DNA from: CAYQVW01 sp964421245
Lineage (GTDB): Bacteria > Margulisbacteria > WOR-1 > XYC2-FULL-46-14
Reading direction: 5' to 3'
NCBI GenBank assembly: GCA_964421245.1
Contig: CAYQVW010000003.1
Location: 62,001-126,000 of the forward strand
DNA length: 64,000 bases
Shown: positions 33,187 through 41,608 of the stretch, in pieces
Layout: each line of letters starts with the position of its first letter
Position numbering within the stretch: the stretch's first letter is position 1
Program-made: the position numbers and the translations under genes
Notes under the pieces: model-generated
What the model was told of the DNA's origin: nothing
Databases searched by the model: none
What the model saw: only the letters and a program-made list of their open reading frames with translations

Positions 33187-33214
33187 GTAGAGGCACGCCA
33201 TGGCGTGCCTGTAC
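33187..33214. repeat. Palindromic repeat copy F, between rpsZ and rpsH
   Basis: CATGG-core type, GTAGAGGCACGCCATGGCG and mirror with a GTAC tail. It occupies most of the 45-bp gap; the rpsH ribosome-binding site AAAAGGAG begins 1-2 nt after it. Confidence 0.92.
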
Positions 33215-33230
33215 GAAAAGGAGAAAATTA

Positions 33231-33644
33231 ATGGCAATGACAGATCCGATTTCAGATTTGATTGTAAGAATAAAAGCTGCGATTTTACGTCGTAGGGATA
33301 CAGTTGACCTTCCTTCTTCAAAATTGAAGAAAGCGCTGGTTGATGTATTGAAAAATGAAGGATTTATTCAAAATTATGATGAGTTGACTAAAGGCAAAAA
33401 GCGAGTTTTACGTATTCGTCTTAGATATGCAAAAGATCAGTATGGAAAGATTGTCGCTTCAGCCATAACAGAAATGAAGAGAATTAGTAGTCCAGGTTGT
33501 CGGGTTTATAAACATGCAAATGAGCTTAATCGTATTTCGGGTGGTTTTGTTACAGCTATTCTTTCCACCTCATCTGGCTTAAAAACAGATAATCAAGCCA
33601 GAATGCAAAAGATTGGTGGAGAGGTTTTGTTACATGTTAGTTAG
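33231..33644 (+). CDS. rpsH: Ribosomal protein S8
   Basis: 137 residues. TDPISDLIVRIKAAILRRRDTVDLPSSKLK-type start, ILKNEGFI-like DVLKNEGFIQNY, ITEMKRISSPGCRVYK near 79, and the C-terminal GGEVLLHVS. S8 binds 16S helix 21 and in many bacteria represses the spc operon at the rplE region; here the gene has a private AAGGAG site just behind a palindrome. Confidence 0.97.
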   Translation: MAMTDPISDLIVRIKAAILRRRDTVDLPSSKLKKALVDVLKNEGFIQNYDELTKGKKRVLRIRLRYAKDQYGKIVASAITEMKRISSPGCRVYKHANELNRISGGFVTAILSTSSGLKTDNQARMQKIGGEVLLHVS

Positions 33645-33652
33645 GAGGTCTT

Positions 33653-34204
33653 ATGTCAAGGGTTGGTAGAAAACCAATAGAGGTTCCAAAGGGAGTGCAA
33701 GTCAAGATTACTGGTGACCAAGTGGAAGTATCCGGTCCCAAGGGAACACTTAGTCTTGTTATTGATACTCATTTCATTAATGCCGAGTTAAAAGAAAATC
33801 AAGTTCTTGTAACTCGCAAAAAAGAAATCGCAACAGTTCGTGCTAAGCATGGTTTATATCGTGCTTTAATTTACAATATGATTAAGGGTGTAACTGATGG
33901 TTATGAAAAGACTCTTCAGCTGGTTGGGGTAGGATACCGTGCCTCTATGCAGGGAAAGAAGCTTGTTTTGGCTTTGGGTTTTTCTCATCCGATCGAGGTT
34001 GATCCGCCGGCGGGAATTAGTTTTAAACTTGATGGACCAAATAAGATTACTGTTATTGGAGCAGATAAACAATTGGTTGGTCAGGTTGCGCAGGATATTA
34101 GATATTCTCGACCGGTTGAGCCGTATAAAGGAAAAGGAGTTCACTACTCTGGTGAAACTATTAGAAGAAAAGCTGGAAAAGCAGCAAAAACAGGAGCTAA
34201 GTAA
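33653..34204 (+). CDS. rplF: Ribosomal protein L6
   Basis: 183 residues. SRVGRKPIEVPKGVQVKI at the start, VSGPKGTLSL near 27, GVTDGYEKTLQLVGVGYRAS-type centre near 80-100 and the C-terminal RPVEPYKGKGVHYSGETIRRKAGK pattern. It sits by the sarcin-ricin loop. A GGAGG box precedes the ATG by about 6 nt. Confidence 0.97.
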   Translation: MSRVGRKPIEVPKGVQVKITGDQVEVSGPKGTLSLVIDTHFINAELKENQVLVTRKKEIATVRAKHGLYRALIYNMIKGVTDGYEKTLQLVGVGYRASMQGKKLVLALGFSHPIEVDPPAGISFKLDGPNKITVIGADKQLVGQVAQDIRYSRPVEPYKGKGVHYSGETIRRKAGKAAKTGAK

Positions 34205-34524
34205 TGGTTAGAAGAATTAGAAGAAGGAAAATTATTGGAACAGCAGAAAAGCCAAGGATTTCTGTATTTAGATCGAACTCTCATATCTATGCGCAAATCA
34301 TTGATGATTTTGCTGCAAAAACTTTGGTTGCATGTTCAACGCTTGAGCTTGATATAGAAAAATCTTCAAACATCAAGGCTGCAGAAGCTATAGGATCTGA
34401 ACTTGCTAAGAAGGCGAAGGCAGCCGGTATTTCAAAGGTTGTTTTTGATCGAGGTACTTTTTTATATCATGGAAGAATAAAGGCATTAGCAGATGCAGCA
34501 CGAAAAGGAGGCTTAGAGTTTTAA
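34204..34524 (+). CDS. rplR: Ribosomal protein L18
   Basis: 106 residues, slightly short because the basic N-terminal arm is trimmed to MVRRIRRRKIIG. The core is normal: KPRISVFRSNSHIYAQIIDD near 16-35, AKKAKAAGISKVVFDRG near 68 and YHGRIKALADAARKGGLEF at the end. L18 binds 5S rRNA. One-base overlap with rplF. Confidence 0.96.
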   Translation: MVRRIRRRKIIGTAEKPRISVFRSNSHIYAQIIDDFAAKTLVACSTLELDIEKSSNIKAAEAIGSELAKKAKAAGISKVVFDRGTFLYHGRIKALADAARKGGLEF

Positions 34525-34525
34525 T

Positions 34526-35068
34526 ATGGGAAGATTTGAACACCGTAGAGAGCCAAAGGAATTTGAAGAAAAAGTTATTCAAGTACGCCGAGTATGTAAG
34601 GTAGTTTCTGGTGGAAAAAGACTTGGCTTTAGAGTCTTATCTGTAATTGGAGATAAAAAGGGAAGAGTTGGAATTGGATTGGCTCGTGCAGGTGAAGTTG
34701 TTGCTGCTATTCGTAAATCAATGGAAACAGCAAAAAAGAATCTAGTTCATGTGCCTTTAATATCTGGAACAATTCCACACCAAGTAAAAGGACGTTTAAG
34801 TAAGAGCGTAGTTGTTATGAGACCAGCTCCATCTGGAACTGGTGTTATTGCAGGTGGTGCAGTACGTACAGTGCTCGAGCTTGCCGGAGTTCGTGATGCA
34901 GTTGCAAAATCAATTGGATCAGCTAATGCGGTGAATGTTGCCAAGGCAACCGTTGAAGGATTGTCACGGCTTAAGAAAAGAGAAGATCTTGAAGCATTAA
35001 GAGGCAAAAAAGTATTTGTTAAGTATCGTCAGGAGACGGTAGAGCAGGAGACAACCGAAAATGTTTAA
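34526..35068 (+). CDS. rpsE: Ribosomal protein S5
   Basis: 180 residues. EEKVIQVRRVCKVVSGGKRLGF near 14-34, GRVGIGLARAGEVVAAIRKSMETAKKN-type centre, and PSGTGVIAGGAVRTVLELAGVRD near 110. S5 shapes the mRNA path with S3 and S4. Its end overlaps rplO by 8 bp, leaving no room for rpmD (L30), which usually sits here. Confidence 0.97.
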   Translation: MGRFEHRREPKEFEEKVIQVRRVCKVVSGGKRLGFRVLSVIGDKKGRVGIGLARAGEVVAAIRKSMETAKKNLVHVPLISGTIPHQVKGRLSKSVVVMRPAPSGTGVIAGGAVRTVLELAGVRDAVAKSIGSANAVNVAKATVEGLSRLKKREDLEALRGKKVFVKYRQETVEQETTENV

Positions 35069-35468
35069 GCAGTCTAATTTAAAACATAAAAAGAAAAACT
35101 TTAAAAGAGTTGGTCGAGGGACCGGCTCTGGACATGGAAAGACCGCCTGCCGTGGGCACAAAGGACAAAGAAGTCGTGCTGGTGGTACCAAGGGAAGATA
35201 CTTCGAGGGTGGACAGACCCCACTCTACAGGAGGCTTCCAAAGAAACGCGGATTTAAAAATTTTCTATTTAAAAAGGTGTTTGATGTTATTAATGTTTCT
35301 GATTTGGCAGAATATAACAAAGAAATCAGTTTTAAAGATAGCAAGAAACCGGTAAAGATTTTGGGAAATGGAGAGCTTAAAAAGGCACTTGCGGTTACAG
35401 CTCAGGCATTTTCTAAAACCGCAAAAGAAAAGATTGAAAAAGCAGGAGGATCTGTCGTTAAATGTTAA
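35061..35468 (+). CDS. rplO: Ribosomal protein L15
   Basis: 135 residues. The Gly/Arg-rich N-terminal arm KRVGRGTGSGHGKTACRGHK near 14-33 and GGTKGRYFEGGQTPLYRRLPK near 42-62 are typical, with the globular part ending KEKIEKAGGSVVKC. It overlaps both neighbours, rpsE upstream (8 bp) and secY downstream (7 bp). Confidence 0.97.
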   Translation: MFKQSNLKHKKKNFKRVGRGTGSGHGKTACRGHKGQRSRAGGTKGRYFEGGQTPLYRRLPKKRGFKNFLFKKVFDVINVSDLAEYNKEISFKDSKKPVKILGNGELKKALAVTAQAFSKTAKEKIEKAGGSVVKC

Positions 35469-36724
35469 ATTTGCTCAGAGCATTTTTTACAATTCCTGAT
35501 CTAAAGAAGAAGATCATATTTACTATTATGATGATTGTTGTCTTTAGGTTGGGTGGTCATATTCCAGTTGCTGGTGTTGATCCGGTAAAGCTTGCTTCTT
35601 TGTTTTCAAAGGGAAGTTTAATGGGATTTTTAGATATGTTTACTGGTGGAGCTCTAATGCGTTTTTCAATATTCGCGATGGGAATTATTCCGTTTATTAA
35701 TGCTTCTATTATAGTACAGCTTCTAACTGCAGTTATTCCTCACTTAGAAAAGCTTGCAAAAGAGGGGGACGCAGGACGCAAACAAATTCAACAGTATACT
35801 CGTTACTTAGCGATAGGCCTTGCTACTTTCCAATCAACCGCAATGGCTTTTTGGATGAGAAATGTTCTTCAAGATGGATTCAGTTTCCCAGTGTTTTTAT
35901 TTGTAACGGTTGTTTCTCTTACTGCGGGATCGGCCATGGTTATGTGGCTGGGTGAGTTGATAACAGAACGCGGTCTTGGAAACGGGGCCTCTATGATTAT
36001 TTTTGTCGGTATTATTGCTCGTATTCCATCGTATATTGGAAGAACAGTTACTTTGGTTGTTGGCGGTGCCAGTATTGTTGGGGTTATCTTTTTACTTTTA
36101 TCTTTCATTGCTCTTATTATTGGGATTGTATTTATTCAAGAAGGTCAGAGGAGAATCCCAGTACAATATGCCAAGAGAGTTGTTGGTAGAAAGATGATGG
36201 GTGGGGGAAATACCTTTATTCCACTTAGAATTAATCAGGGTGGAGTAATTCCTATTATCTTTGCATCATCGGTTTTGATCTTTCCTGCAACCTTGGCTCA
36301 GTTTATTCCAGTTCCATTCATGCAGAAATTTGCTTCATTTTTAGCTCCAGGTGGATTGTTTTATATGATCGCTTATTTTGTTTTGATTTTCTTTTTCACG
36401 TATTTTTACACGGCCCTAACTTTTAATCCGACTGAGTTAGCTAACAATATTAAAAAATATGGTGGTTTTGTTTTGGGTATTCGTCCGGGTAAACCGACTG
36501 CTGATTTCCTAGAATTTACAATTAGTAGATTAACATTTGTTGGTGCCCTGTTTTTAGCAACAATTGCCTTAGTTCCAACTGTTGTCGAAGGGGTTACTAA
36601 GATTACCAGTTTCCAAGGGTTAGGTAGTACAGCATTATTGATTGTTGTTGGTGTGGCACTTGATCTCGTTCGACAAGTTGAAACACATCTTGTTACAAGA
36701 CAGTATGAGGGGCTATTGGCATGA
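35462..36724 (+). CDS. secY: Preprotein translocase subunit SecY
   Basis: 420 residues with ten membrane helices. Landmarks: RLGGHIPVAGVDP near 22, ALMRFSIFAMGIIPFINASIIVQLL (in two blocks, near 60-85), a cytoplasmic loop with QEGQRRIPVQYAKRVVGRKM near 225, and ERGLGNGASMIIFVGI near 165. It forms the Sec channel with SecE. Its stop overlaps the adk start by ATGA. Confidence 0.97.
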   Translation: MLNLLRAFFTIPDLKKKIIFTIMMIVVFRLGGHIPVAGVDPVKLASLFSKGSLMGFLDMFTGGALMRFSIFAMGIIPFINASIIVQLLTAVIPHLEKLAKEGDAGRKQIQQYTRYLAIGLATFQSTAMAFWMRNVLQDGFSFPVFLFVTVVSLTAGSAMVMWLGELITERGLGNGASMIIFVGIIARIPSYIGRTVTLVVGGASIVGVIFLLLSFIALIIGIVFIQEGQRRIPVQYAKRVVGRKMMGGGNTFIPLRINQGGVIPIIFASSVLIFPATLAQFIPVPFMQKFASFLAPGGLFYMIAYFVLIFFFTYFYTALTFNPTELANNIKKYGGFVLGIRPGKPTADFLEFTISRLTFVGALFLATIALVPTVVEGVTKITSFQGLGSTALLIVVGVALDLVRQVETHLVTRQYEGLLA

Positions 36725-37362
36725 TAATTATACTTATGGGACCACCAGGATCAGGCAAGGGGACACAAGCAGTCAAATTGGCAGAGAAAGCTTCTTTGCC
36801 GCACATTGCAGTTGGAGATATGCTCCGAGAGGCAGTTTCTGCTCAATCTGAATTAGGTAAAAAGGCTGAAGAATTCATGAAGTCTGGCAATCTAGTTCCA
36901 GACGAACTTACAATTGATCTTGTAAAAGAGAGGGTAAGTCGTCTTGATTGTGATAATGGCTTTATTCTTGATGGTTTTCCAAGGTCAACTCTTCAGGCTG
37001 ACGCGCTTGATGAGATTTTAGAAGATATGGATTATAAAGTAGTTTACATTGATATTCCAGAAGAAGAGGTTATTGCGCGTAATTCAAAAAGAGTTAGCTG
37101 CAGAAGTTGTAGAACAGTTTATAATCTAGAAAATAATCCTCCAGAAAAAGAGGGTGTTTGTGACGAATGTGGTGGAGAACTTTATCAAAGAGAAGATGAT
37201 AAACCAGAAGTTATAAAAGATCGCTATGGTGTATATGAAAAAAATACCCAGCCATTGGTTGATCGTTATTCGAAGAAAGGGAACCTAATACAAGTGCCTG
37301 GTCAAGGTGGAATTGGTCAGGTTTTTAATTCTTTGGTTTCTGCTCTAGATATTGGAGCATGA
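36721..37362 (+). CDS. adk: Adenylate kinase, zinc-lid form
   Basis: 213 residues. P-loop GPPGSGKGTQ near 7-16, GNLVPDELTIDLVKERV near 56 and DGFPRSTLQADAL near 83. The lid domain (about 126-163) carries CRSC and CDEC, so it binds structural zinc as in Gram-positive enzymes. It interconverts ATP + AMP and 2 ADP. The secY-adk-map order is standard. Confidence 0.97.
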   Translation: MIIILMGPPGSGKGTQAVKLAEKASLPHIAVGDMLREAVSAQSELGKKAEEFMKSGNLVPDELTIDLVKERVSRLDCDNGFILDGFPRSTLQADALDEILEDMDYKVVYIDIPEEEVIARNSKRVSCRSCRTVYNLENNPPEKEGVCDECGGELYQREDDKPEVIKDRYGVYEKNTQPLVDRYSKKGNLIQVPGQGGIGQVFNSLVSALDIGA

Positions 37363-38105
37363 TTCCAACGAAGACAGAACAGGAAATTGATTTAATTCGA
37401 TCTGGTGGAAAGGTCTTATTGGAGATCTTTTCCGAGATTGAAGAATATATCCGGCCGGGGATTGATACGGCAGAAATTGATAAGAGAGTTGAAGACTTGA
37501 TGCGGAAGAAGAAAGTTCTTCCAGCATTTAAGGGATATCGGGGCTATCAACACGCAACCTGTATTTCGGTTAACGAAGAGATAGTGCACGGTATTCCGGG
37601 TCGCAGACGGCTAGAAGAGGCTGATATCGTAAGTTTGGATATCGGAGTAATAGTTTCAGGTTATTATGCTGATTCGGCCAGAACTTTTGCCTGTGGGCTG
37701 ATTTCAAAAAAGGCAAAGAAATTGATTGCTGCGACCAAGAAGGCTTTGACGGCAGGAATAAGACAGGCTAGAGCAGGAAACCATTTAGGAGATATAGGGG
37801 CTGCAATAGATGCTGCTGCTCGAAAAAGTGGTTTTAATGTTGTTCGAGACTTGTTTGGTCATGGGATCGGTAAGAAATTGCACGAAGATCCCTTGATTCC
37901 AAATTTTGGAAGACCGAATGAGGGAGTAGAACTAAAGGCCGGAATGGTTTTTGCGCTGGAGCCGATGTTGAATGTTGGCTCGCACAAAATGGTGACACTG
38001 GATGATGGTTGGACAATTGTAACAGAAGATGGTGGGTTGTCGGCTCATTTTGAACATACGATTGTAGTAAGAGATGGGAAAGCGGAGGTTTTAACAAGTG
38101 CCTAA
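37359..38105 (+). CDS. map: Methionine aminopeptidase, type I
   Basis: 248 residues. The five metal ligands can be placed: Asp in SLDIGV (near 95), Asp in YADSART (near 106), His in LFGHGIGKKLHE (near 169), Glu in ALEPML (near 202) and Glu in AHFEHTIVV (near 233). It removes the initiator Met. Overlaps adk by four bases and infA by eight. Confidence 0.97.
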   Translation: MIPTKTEQEIDLIRSGGKVLLEIFSEIEEYIRPGIDTAEIDKRVEDLMRKKKVLPAFKGYRGYQHATCISVNEEIVHGIPGRRRLEEADIVSLDIGVIVSGYYADSARTFACGLISKKAKKLIAATKKALTAGIRQARAGNHLGDIGAAIDAAARKSGFNVVRDLFGHGIGKKLHEDPLIPNFGRPNEGVELKAGMVFALEPMLNVGSHKMVTLDDGWTIVTEDGGLSAHFEHTIVVRDGKAEVLTSA

Positions 38106-38313
38106 GGATGTAATTGAGTTAGAGGGTAAAGTAACAGAGGCTTTACCAAATGCAAATTTTAGGGTTACGCTTGAAACTGGCCAAACAATATTGGCGCATA
38201 TTTCAGGTAAGATCAGAAAGCATTTTATTCGTATTTTGCCGGGAGATAAGGTGAAAGTTGAGCTCTCACCATATGATTTAACCCGTGGTCGAATAACATA
38301 TAGGATGAAATAA
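38098..38313 (+). CDS. infA: Translation initiation factor IF-1
   Basis: 71 residues, OB fold: IELEGKVTEALPNANFRVTLETG near 5-27, HISGKIRKHFIRILPGDKVKVELSPYDLTRGRITYR-type end. It binds the A site of the 30S subunit. The start is GTG 38098 within the map tail; the stop overlaps rpmJ by one base. Confidence 0.97.
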   Translation: MPKDVIELEGKVTEALPNANFRVTLETGQTILAHISGKIRKHFIRILPGDKVKVELSPYDLTRGRITYRMK

Positions 38314-38426
38314 TGAAAGTAAGATCGTCAGTAAAAAAGATATGTGATAAGTGCAAAATAATTAGAAGACATGGTGTCGTTCGAGTTATTTGTACTAATC
38401 CAAAACATAAACAGAAGCAGGGTTAG
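38313..38426 (+). CDS. rpmJ: Ribosomal protein L36
   Basis: 37 residues, too short for most gene callers: MKVRSSVKKICDKCKIIRR then VICTNPKHKQKQG. The C-C-C-H zinc set (Cys 11, Cys 14, Cys 27, His 32) is intact. The TAG stop (38424-38426) is the first triplet of palindromic repeat copy G. It lies between infA and rpsM, its standard position. Confidence 0.97.
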   Translation: MKVRSSVKKICDKCKIIRRHGVVRVICTNPKHKQKQG

Positions 38427-38450
38427 AGACATGCCATGGCATGTCTATAC
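38424..38450. repeat. Palindromic repeat copy G, between rpmJ and rpsM
   Basis: CATGG-core type, identical to copies A and E over 27 bp. It begins with the rpmJ stop codon and ends 2 nt before the AAGGAGG ribosome-binding site of rpsM. Confidence 0.92.
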
Positions 38451-38467
38451 AAAGGAGGAAGTAAAAG

Positions 38468-38851
38468 ATGGCTAGACTTACTGGGGTAGATTTGCCAGTA
38501 AATAAAAATATAGATGTAGCGTTAACCTATATCTATGGGATTGGATTAGCTTCAAGTAAAGAAATGCTTGAAAAGTTAAAAATCGATCCTTTTACAAAGG
38601 TGAAAGATTTGGCTGAGGCGGATATTGTTGCTCTTCGAGAAGCAATTAAGGGAGTTTTGGTCGAAGGAGATCTAAGACGAGAACAGCACCAAAACATTAA
38701 ACGCTTAATAGATCTTGGAACATATCGTGGGAACAGACATCGTAAGAATTTACCGGCACATGGACAGAGAAGTAAGACTAATGCAAGGACACGTCGTGGA
38801 AGACGTAAGACCGTTGGCGCTGGTAAAAAGAAAGAGGAGGGTAAGACATAA
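38468..38851 (+). CDS. rpsM: Ribosomal protein S13
   Basis: 127 residues. GVDLPVNKNIDVALTYIYGIG near 5-25 and RHRKNLPAHGQRSKTNARTRRGRRKTVG near 90-117 (in part) identify S13, which contacts S19 and the 50S through bridge B1. It has a strong AAGGAGG site directly after the palindrome. Confidence 0.97.
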   Translation: MARLTGVDLPVNKNIDVALTYIYGIGLASSKEMLEKLKIDPFTKVKDLAEADIVALREAIKGVLVEGDLRREQHQNIKRLIDLGTYRGNRHRKNLPAHGQRSKTNARTRRGRRKTVGAGKKKEEGKT

Positions 38852-38853
38852 AA

Positions 38854-39240
38854 ATGGCTGAAGCAAAAATACAAAAAAAGAAAAAGTTCAAAGGAGTAAG
38901 TAGAGGAATGGCTCGTATCAAAGCGACCTTTAATAATACAATTGTGTCTATAACTGATGCAGCTGGAAATGTTTTGGTAACTTCATCGGCCGGAGCAGTC
39001 GGGTTTAAAGGAACTAAAAAGGGAACTCCATTCGCAGCTCAATTGGCAGCAGAAACTGCAGCAACCAAAGCGGTTGAGGGTGGGCTTCGTGAGGTTGATG
39101 TCTTTGTTAAGGGGCCAGGCTCTGGACGAGAAACGGCCATTCGTGCATTACAGGGTGCCGGACTTGATATTTTATCAATTAAAGACGTTACTCCAATTCC
39201 ACACAATGGTTGTCGTCCTAAAAAGAGAAGGAGAGTTTAG
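38854..39240 (+). CDS. rpsK: Ribosomal protein S11
   Basis: 128 residues. RIKATFNNTIVSITDAAGNV near 22-41, SSAGAVGFKGTKKGTPFAAQ near 45-64, GPGSGRETAIRALQGAGLDI near 88 and the C-terminal TPIPHNGCRPKKRRRV. S11 lines the mRNA exit on the 30S platform. Confidence 0.98.
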   Translation: MAEAKIQKKKKFKGVSRGMARIKATFNNTIVSITDAAGNVLVTSSAGAVGFKGTKKGTPFAAQLAAETAATKAVEGGLREVDVFVKGPGSGRETAIRALQGAGLDILSIKDVTPIPHNGCRPKKRRRV

Positions 39241-39849
39241 ATGGGAAGAGCAATAAAATATTGTAAGCTTTGTCGACGTGAAAAAGAGAAACTCTTTTTA
39301 AAGGGTGATAAGTGTATGGGGGCAAAATGTCCAATTAATAAACGTAATTATCCACCTGGACAACATGGTGCAAAAGTAGTGCGTCCAACAGAGTATGGAA
39401 AACGTCTACGTGAAAAACAGAAGGCTCGAAGGATCTATGGTATTGGAGAGAGACAATTTGAAAAATATTTTGATATCGCAGCGGCTAGCAAGGGATCAAC
39501 AGGAGATACTCTTCTACAGCTCCTTGAAAGACGTTTAGATAACGTTGTTTTTAGACTGGGCTATGCTTCTTCTCGTTCTGAAGCGCGCCAATTAGTCGGT
39601 CATGGACATGTTAAGGTTAATGGGAAAAAGGTTAATATTCCATCTTTTCAAGTAAAAGCAAATAATGAAATTGTCATTGCTGAAAAGTTTGTTTTAAAAT
39701 TAAAAGAAAAACTTGAGGAATATACTCCACCTTCATGGCTAGAATTGCAAGTTGAACCTGCATGCGGCAAGGTTCTGCATATTCCGGAGCCTGGAGAGAC
39801 TGATCGTATGATAGAGACATCATTGGTCGTTGAGTATTATTCAAGATAA
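39241..39849 (+). CDS. rpsD: Ribosomal protein S4, zinc-binding form
   Basis: 202 residues. The N-terminal zinc site uses CKLC (near 8-11), then Cys 24 and Cys 29, followed by NYPPGQHG. The S4 RNA-binding domain is RLDNVVFRLGYASSRSEARQLVGHGHVKVNGKKV-type, near 98-132. S4 nucleates 30S assembly and in some bacteria represses the alpha operon. Confidence 0.97.
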   Translation: MGRAIKYCKLCRREKEKLFLKGDKCMGAKCPINKRNYPPGQHGAKVVRPTEYGKRLREKQKARRIYGIGERQFEKYFDIAAASKGSTGDTLLQLLERRLDNVVFRLGYASSRSEARQLVGHGHVKVNGKKVNIPSFQVKANNEIVIAEKFVLKLKEKLEEYTPPSWLELQVEPACGKVLHIPEPGETDRMIETSLVVEYYSR

Positions 39850-39870
39850 AAATAAAGGAGGAAAACGTTA

Positions 39871-40821
39871 ATGATTAGACTCGGAGAAAAACCATTTGTT
39901 AAATTTGAAGAGGTAAATGTAAGCTACGGTAGATTTGTGGTAGAACCACTTGAGCGAGGATATAGTGCTACGTTGGGAAATGCATTACGTAGGGTATTGC
40001 TTTCTTCTTTGCCTGGTGCTGCAATTTCTTCTATAAAAATTGAGGGGGTATCGCACGAGTTTTCAACTATTCCTGGAGTAGCAGAAGACCTGTTGCAAAT
40101 AATTCTCAACTTAAAGAAGGTTGTTGTAAAATCTTATTCTGATACTCCCAAAGTTGTTTCTCTAAATAGCAAGAAAAAGGGTGTGCTAACGGCAGGGGAT
40201 ATTGAGCATGATGCCGAAATTGAAATTATCAATAAAGACCAGATCATTGCAACGCTTGATTCTGGTGGCAAAATTGAAATGGAAATGATTGTTGAGAAAG
40301 GAAGAGGATATGTTACATCTGAGGGAAACAAGAAAGCCAGTCTTCCAGTTGGAGCAATTCCAATTGATTCCATCTTCTCTCCAGTTTTAAAGGTTAATGT
40401 TACTTCTGAAGAGATCCGTGTTGGTCAAGAGATTAATCACGATAAATTAATTTTAGACGTTTGGACCAATGGATCAATTGGATCAGATGAGGCGGTAAGA
40501 GAGAGTGCCAAGATCTTGGCTTCCCACGTTAATATGTTTATTAATCTTGGTCAGCCAGCAGAAATCTTCGCAGCTCCTACAGAGAAGGTTGAGACGGTAG
40601 AATCTACGGTATTAGACATGAATTTGGATGATCTTGAGCTTTCTGCTCGTTCTCTAAATTGCTTGAAGAATGCTAAGGTGGATACTGTTCGTGATTTAAT
40701 TAATTATTCTGCTGCTGATATGATGAAATTTAAGAATTTCGGCTTAAAATCATTGAAGGAAGTAAGGGTAAAATTATCCGAATACAAATTACATCTTGTT
40801 GGAGAAGGTGAGGAAGAGTAA
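39871..40821 (+). CDS. rpoA: RNA polymerase alpha subunit
   Basis: 316 residues. The N-terminal domain shows PLERGYSATLGNALRRVLLSSLPG near 26-49 and SIKIEGVSHEFSTIPGVAED near 53; the C-terminal domain (from about 245) has LNCLKNAKVDTVRDLI and NFGLKSLKEVRVKL, the helix-hairpin-helix that reads UP elements. A 21-bp gap with AAAGGAGG precedes it, the largest gap in the alpha segment. Confidence 0.98.
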   Translation: MIRLGEKPFVKFEEVNVSYGRFVVEPLERGYSATLGNALRRVLLSSLPGAAISSIKIEGVSHEFSTIPGVAEDLLQIILNLKKVVVKSYSDTPKVVSLNSKKKGVLTAGDIEHDAEIEIINKDQIIATLDSGGKIEMEMIVEKGRGYVTSEGNKKASLPVGAIPIDSIFSPVLKVNVTSEEIRVGQEINHDKLILDVWTNGSIGSDEAVRESAKILASHVNMFINLGQPAEIFAAPTEKVETVESTVLDMNLDDLELSARSLNCLKNAKVDTVRDLINYSAADMMKFKNFGLKSLKEVRVKLSEYKLHLVGEGEEE

Positions 40822-41168
40822 TGAGACATAGGGTTAAGAAAAAAACTTTAGGTAGAAAGTCAACTGCTCGCATGGCGATGTTGATTGCGCAGGTTGAGGC
40901 ATTGGTTGACAGAGAAAAAATTAAGCTCCCTTTGGTTCGAGCTAAACAGGTTCGTCAAATTGCTGAGAAACTTATTACAAAGGGTAAGAATGGATCAGTT
41001 GCTTCACGCCGAGTAATTGCTTCTCGCTTGATTAATAAGGATAAGGTTAAAAAATTCATAGAACTTGGGATCCGTTATAAAGAGCGTCCAGGTGGATATA
41101 CTCGTATTGTTAGACTTGGCATGCGTAAAGGTGATGCGTCGAAAATGTCTGTGCTTGAGTTAGTTTAA
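40821..41168 (+). CDS. rplQ: Ribosomal protein L17
   Basis: 115 residues. MRHRVKKKTLGRKSTARMAM at the start (usual MRH-KxxxLxR), LPLVRAKQVRQIAEKLITKGK near 32-52, and RPGGYTRIVRLGMRKGDASKM near 90. L17 sits near the exit tunnel. One-base overlap with rpoA, the classic end of the alpha operon. Confidence 0.97.
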   Translation: MRHRVKKKTLGRKSTARMAMLIAQVEALVDREKIKLPLVRAKQVRQIAEKLITKGKNGSVASRRVIASRLINKDKVKKFIELGIRYKERPGGYTRIVRLGMRKGDASKMSVLELV

Positions 41169-41181
41169 GAGGAAGGAAGTA

Positions 41182-41607
41182 ATGAAAAGGAATAAAACGT
41201 ATTCAATAAAAGAGAAAGAGATTAAGAAAGAATGGCACCTTATTGATTGCAAGGGTCAAGTTTTGGGTCGCGTAGCCAATCAGGTAGCTCGTCTTTTGCG
41301 AGGAAAGAATAAGCCTACTTTTACTCCGCACATGGATTGTGGGGATAATGTAGTTGTAATTAACGCATCGCTGGTAAAACTTACTGGTAAGAAGGCAGAG
41401 CAGAAGATATATTTCTGGCATTCGGATTATCCAGGTGGAGCAAAGTACTTTACTTTTGATGAAATGATGAAAAAGGATCCTAAAAAAGTGGTAAGACAGG
41501 CGGTGGCTGGAATGATTCCTAAGGGAAGATTGGGAAGACAAATAGTTAAGAATATGAAAATATTTTTAAATGATAAACATACATACAAGAAAGAATTAGG
41601 AGGATAA
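41182..41607 (+). CDS. rplM: Ribosomal protein L13
   Basis: 141 residues. WHLIDCKGQVLGRVANQVARLLRGK (in part, near 12-35), FTPHMDCGDNVVVINA near 39, DYPGGAKYFTFDEMMKKDP near 77, and AVAGMIPKGRLGRQ near 100. It pairs with rpsI as usual. GAGGAAGG precedes the ATG. Confidence 0.97.
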   Translation: MKRNKTYSIKEKEIKKEWHLIDCKGQVLGRVANQVARLLRGKNKPTFTPHMDCGDNVVVINASLVKLTGKKAEQKIYFWHSDYPGGAKYFTFDEMMKKDPKKVVRQAVAGMIPKGRLGRQIVKNMKIFLNDKHTYKKELGG

Positions 41608-41608
41608 G

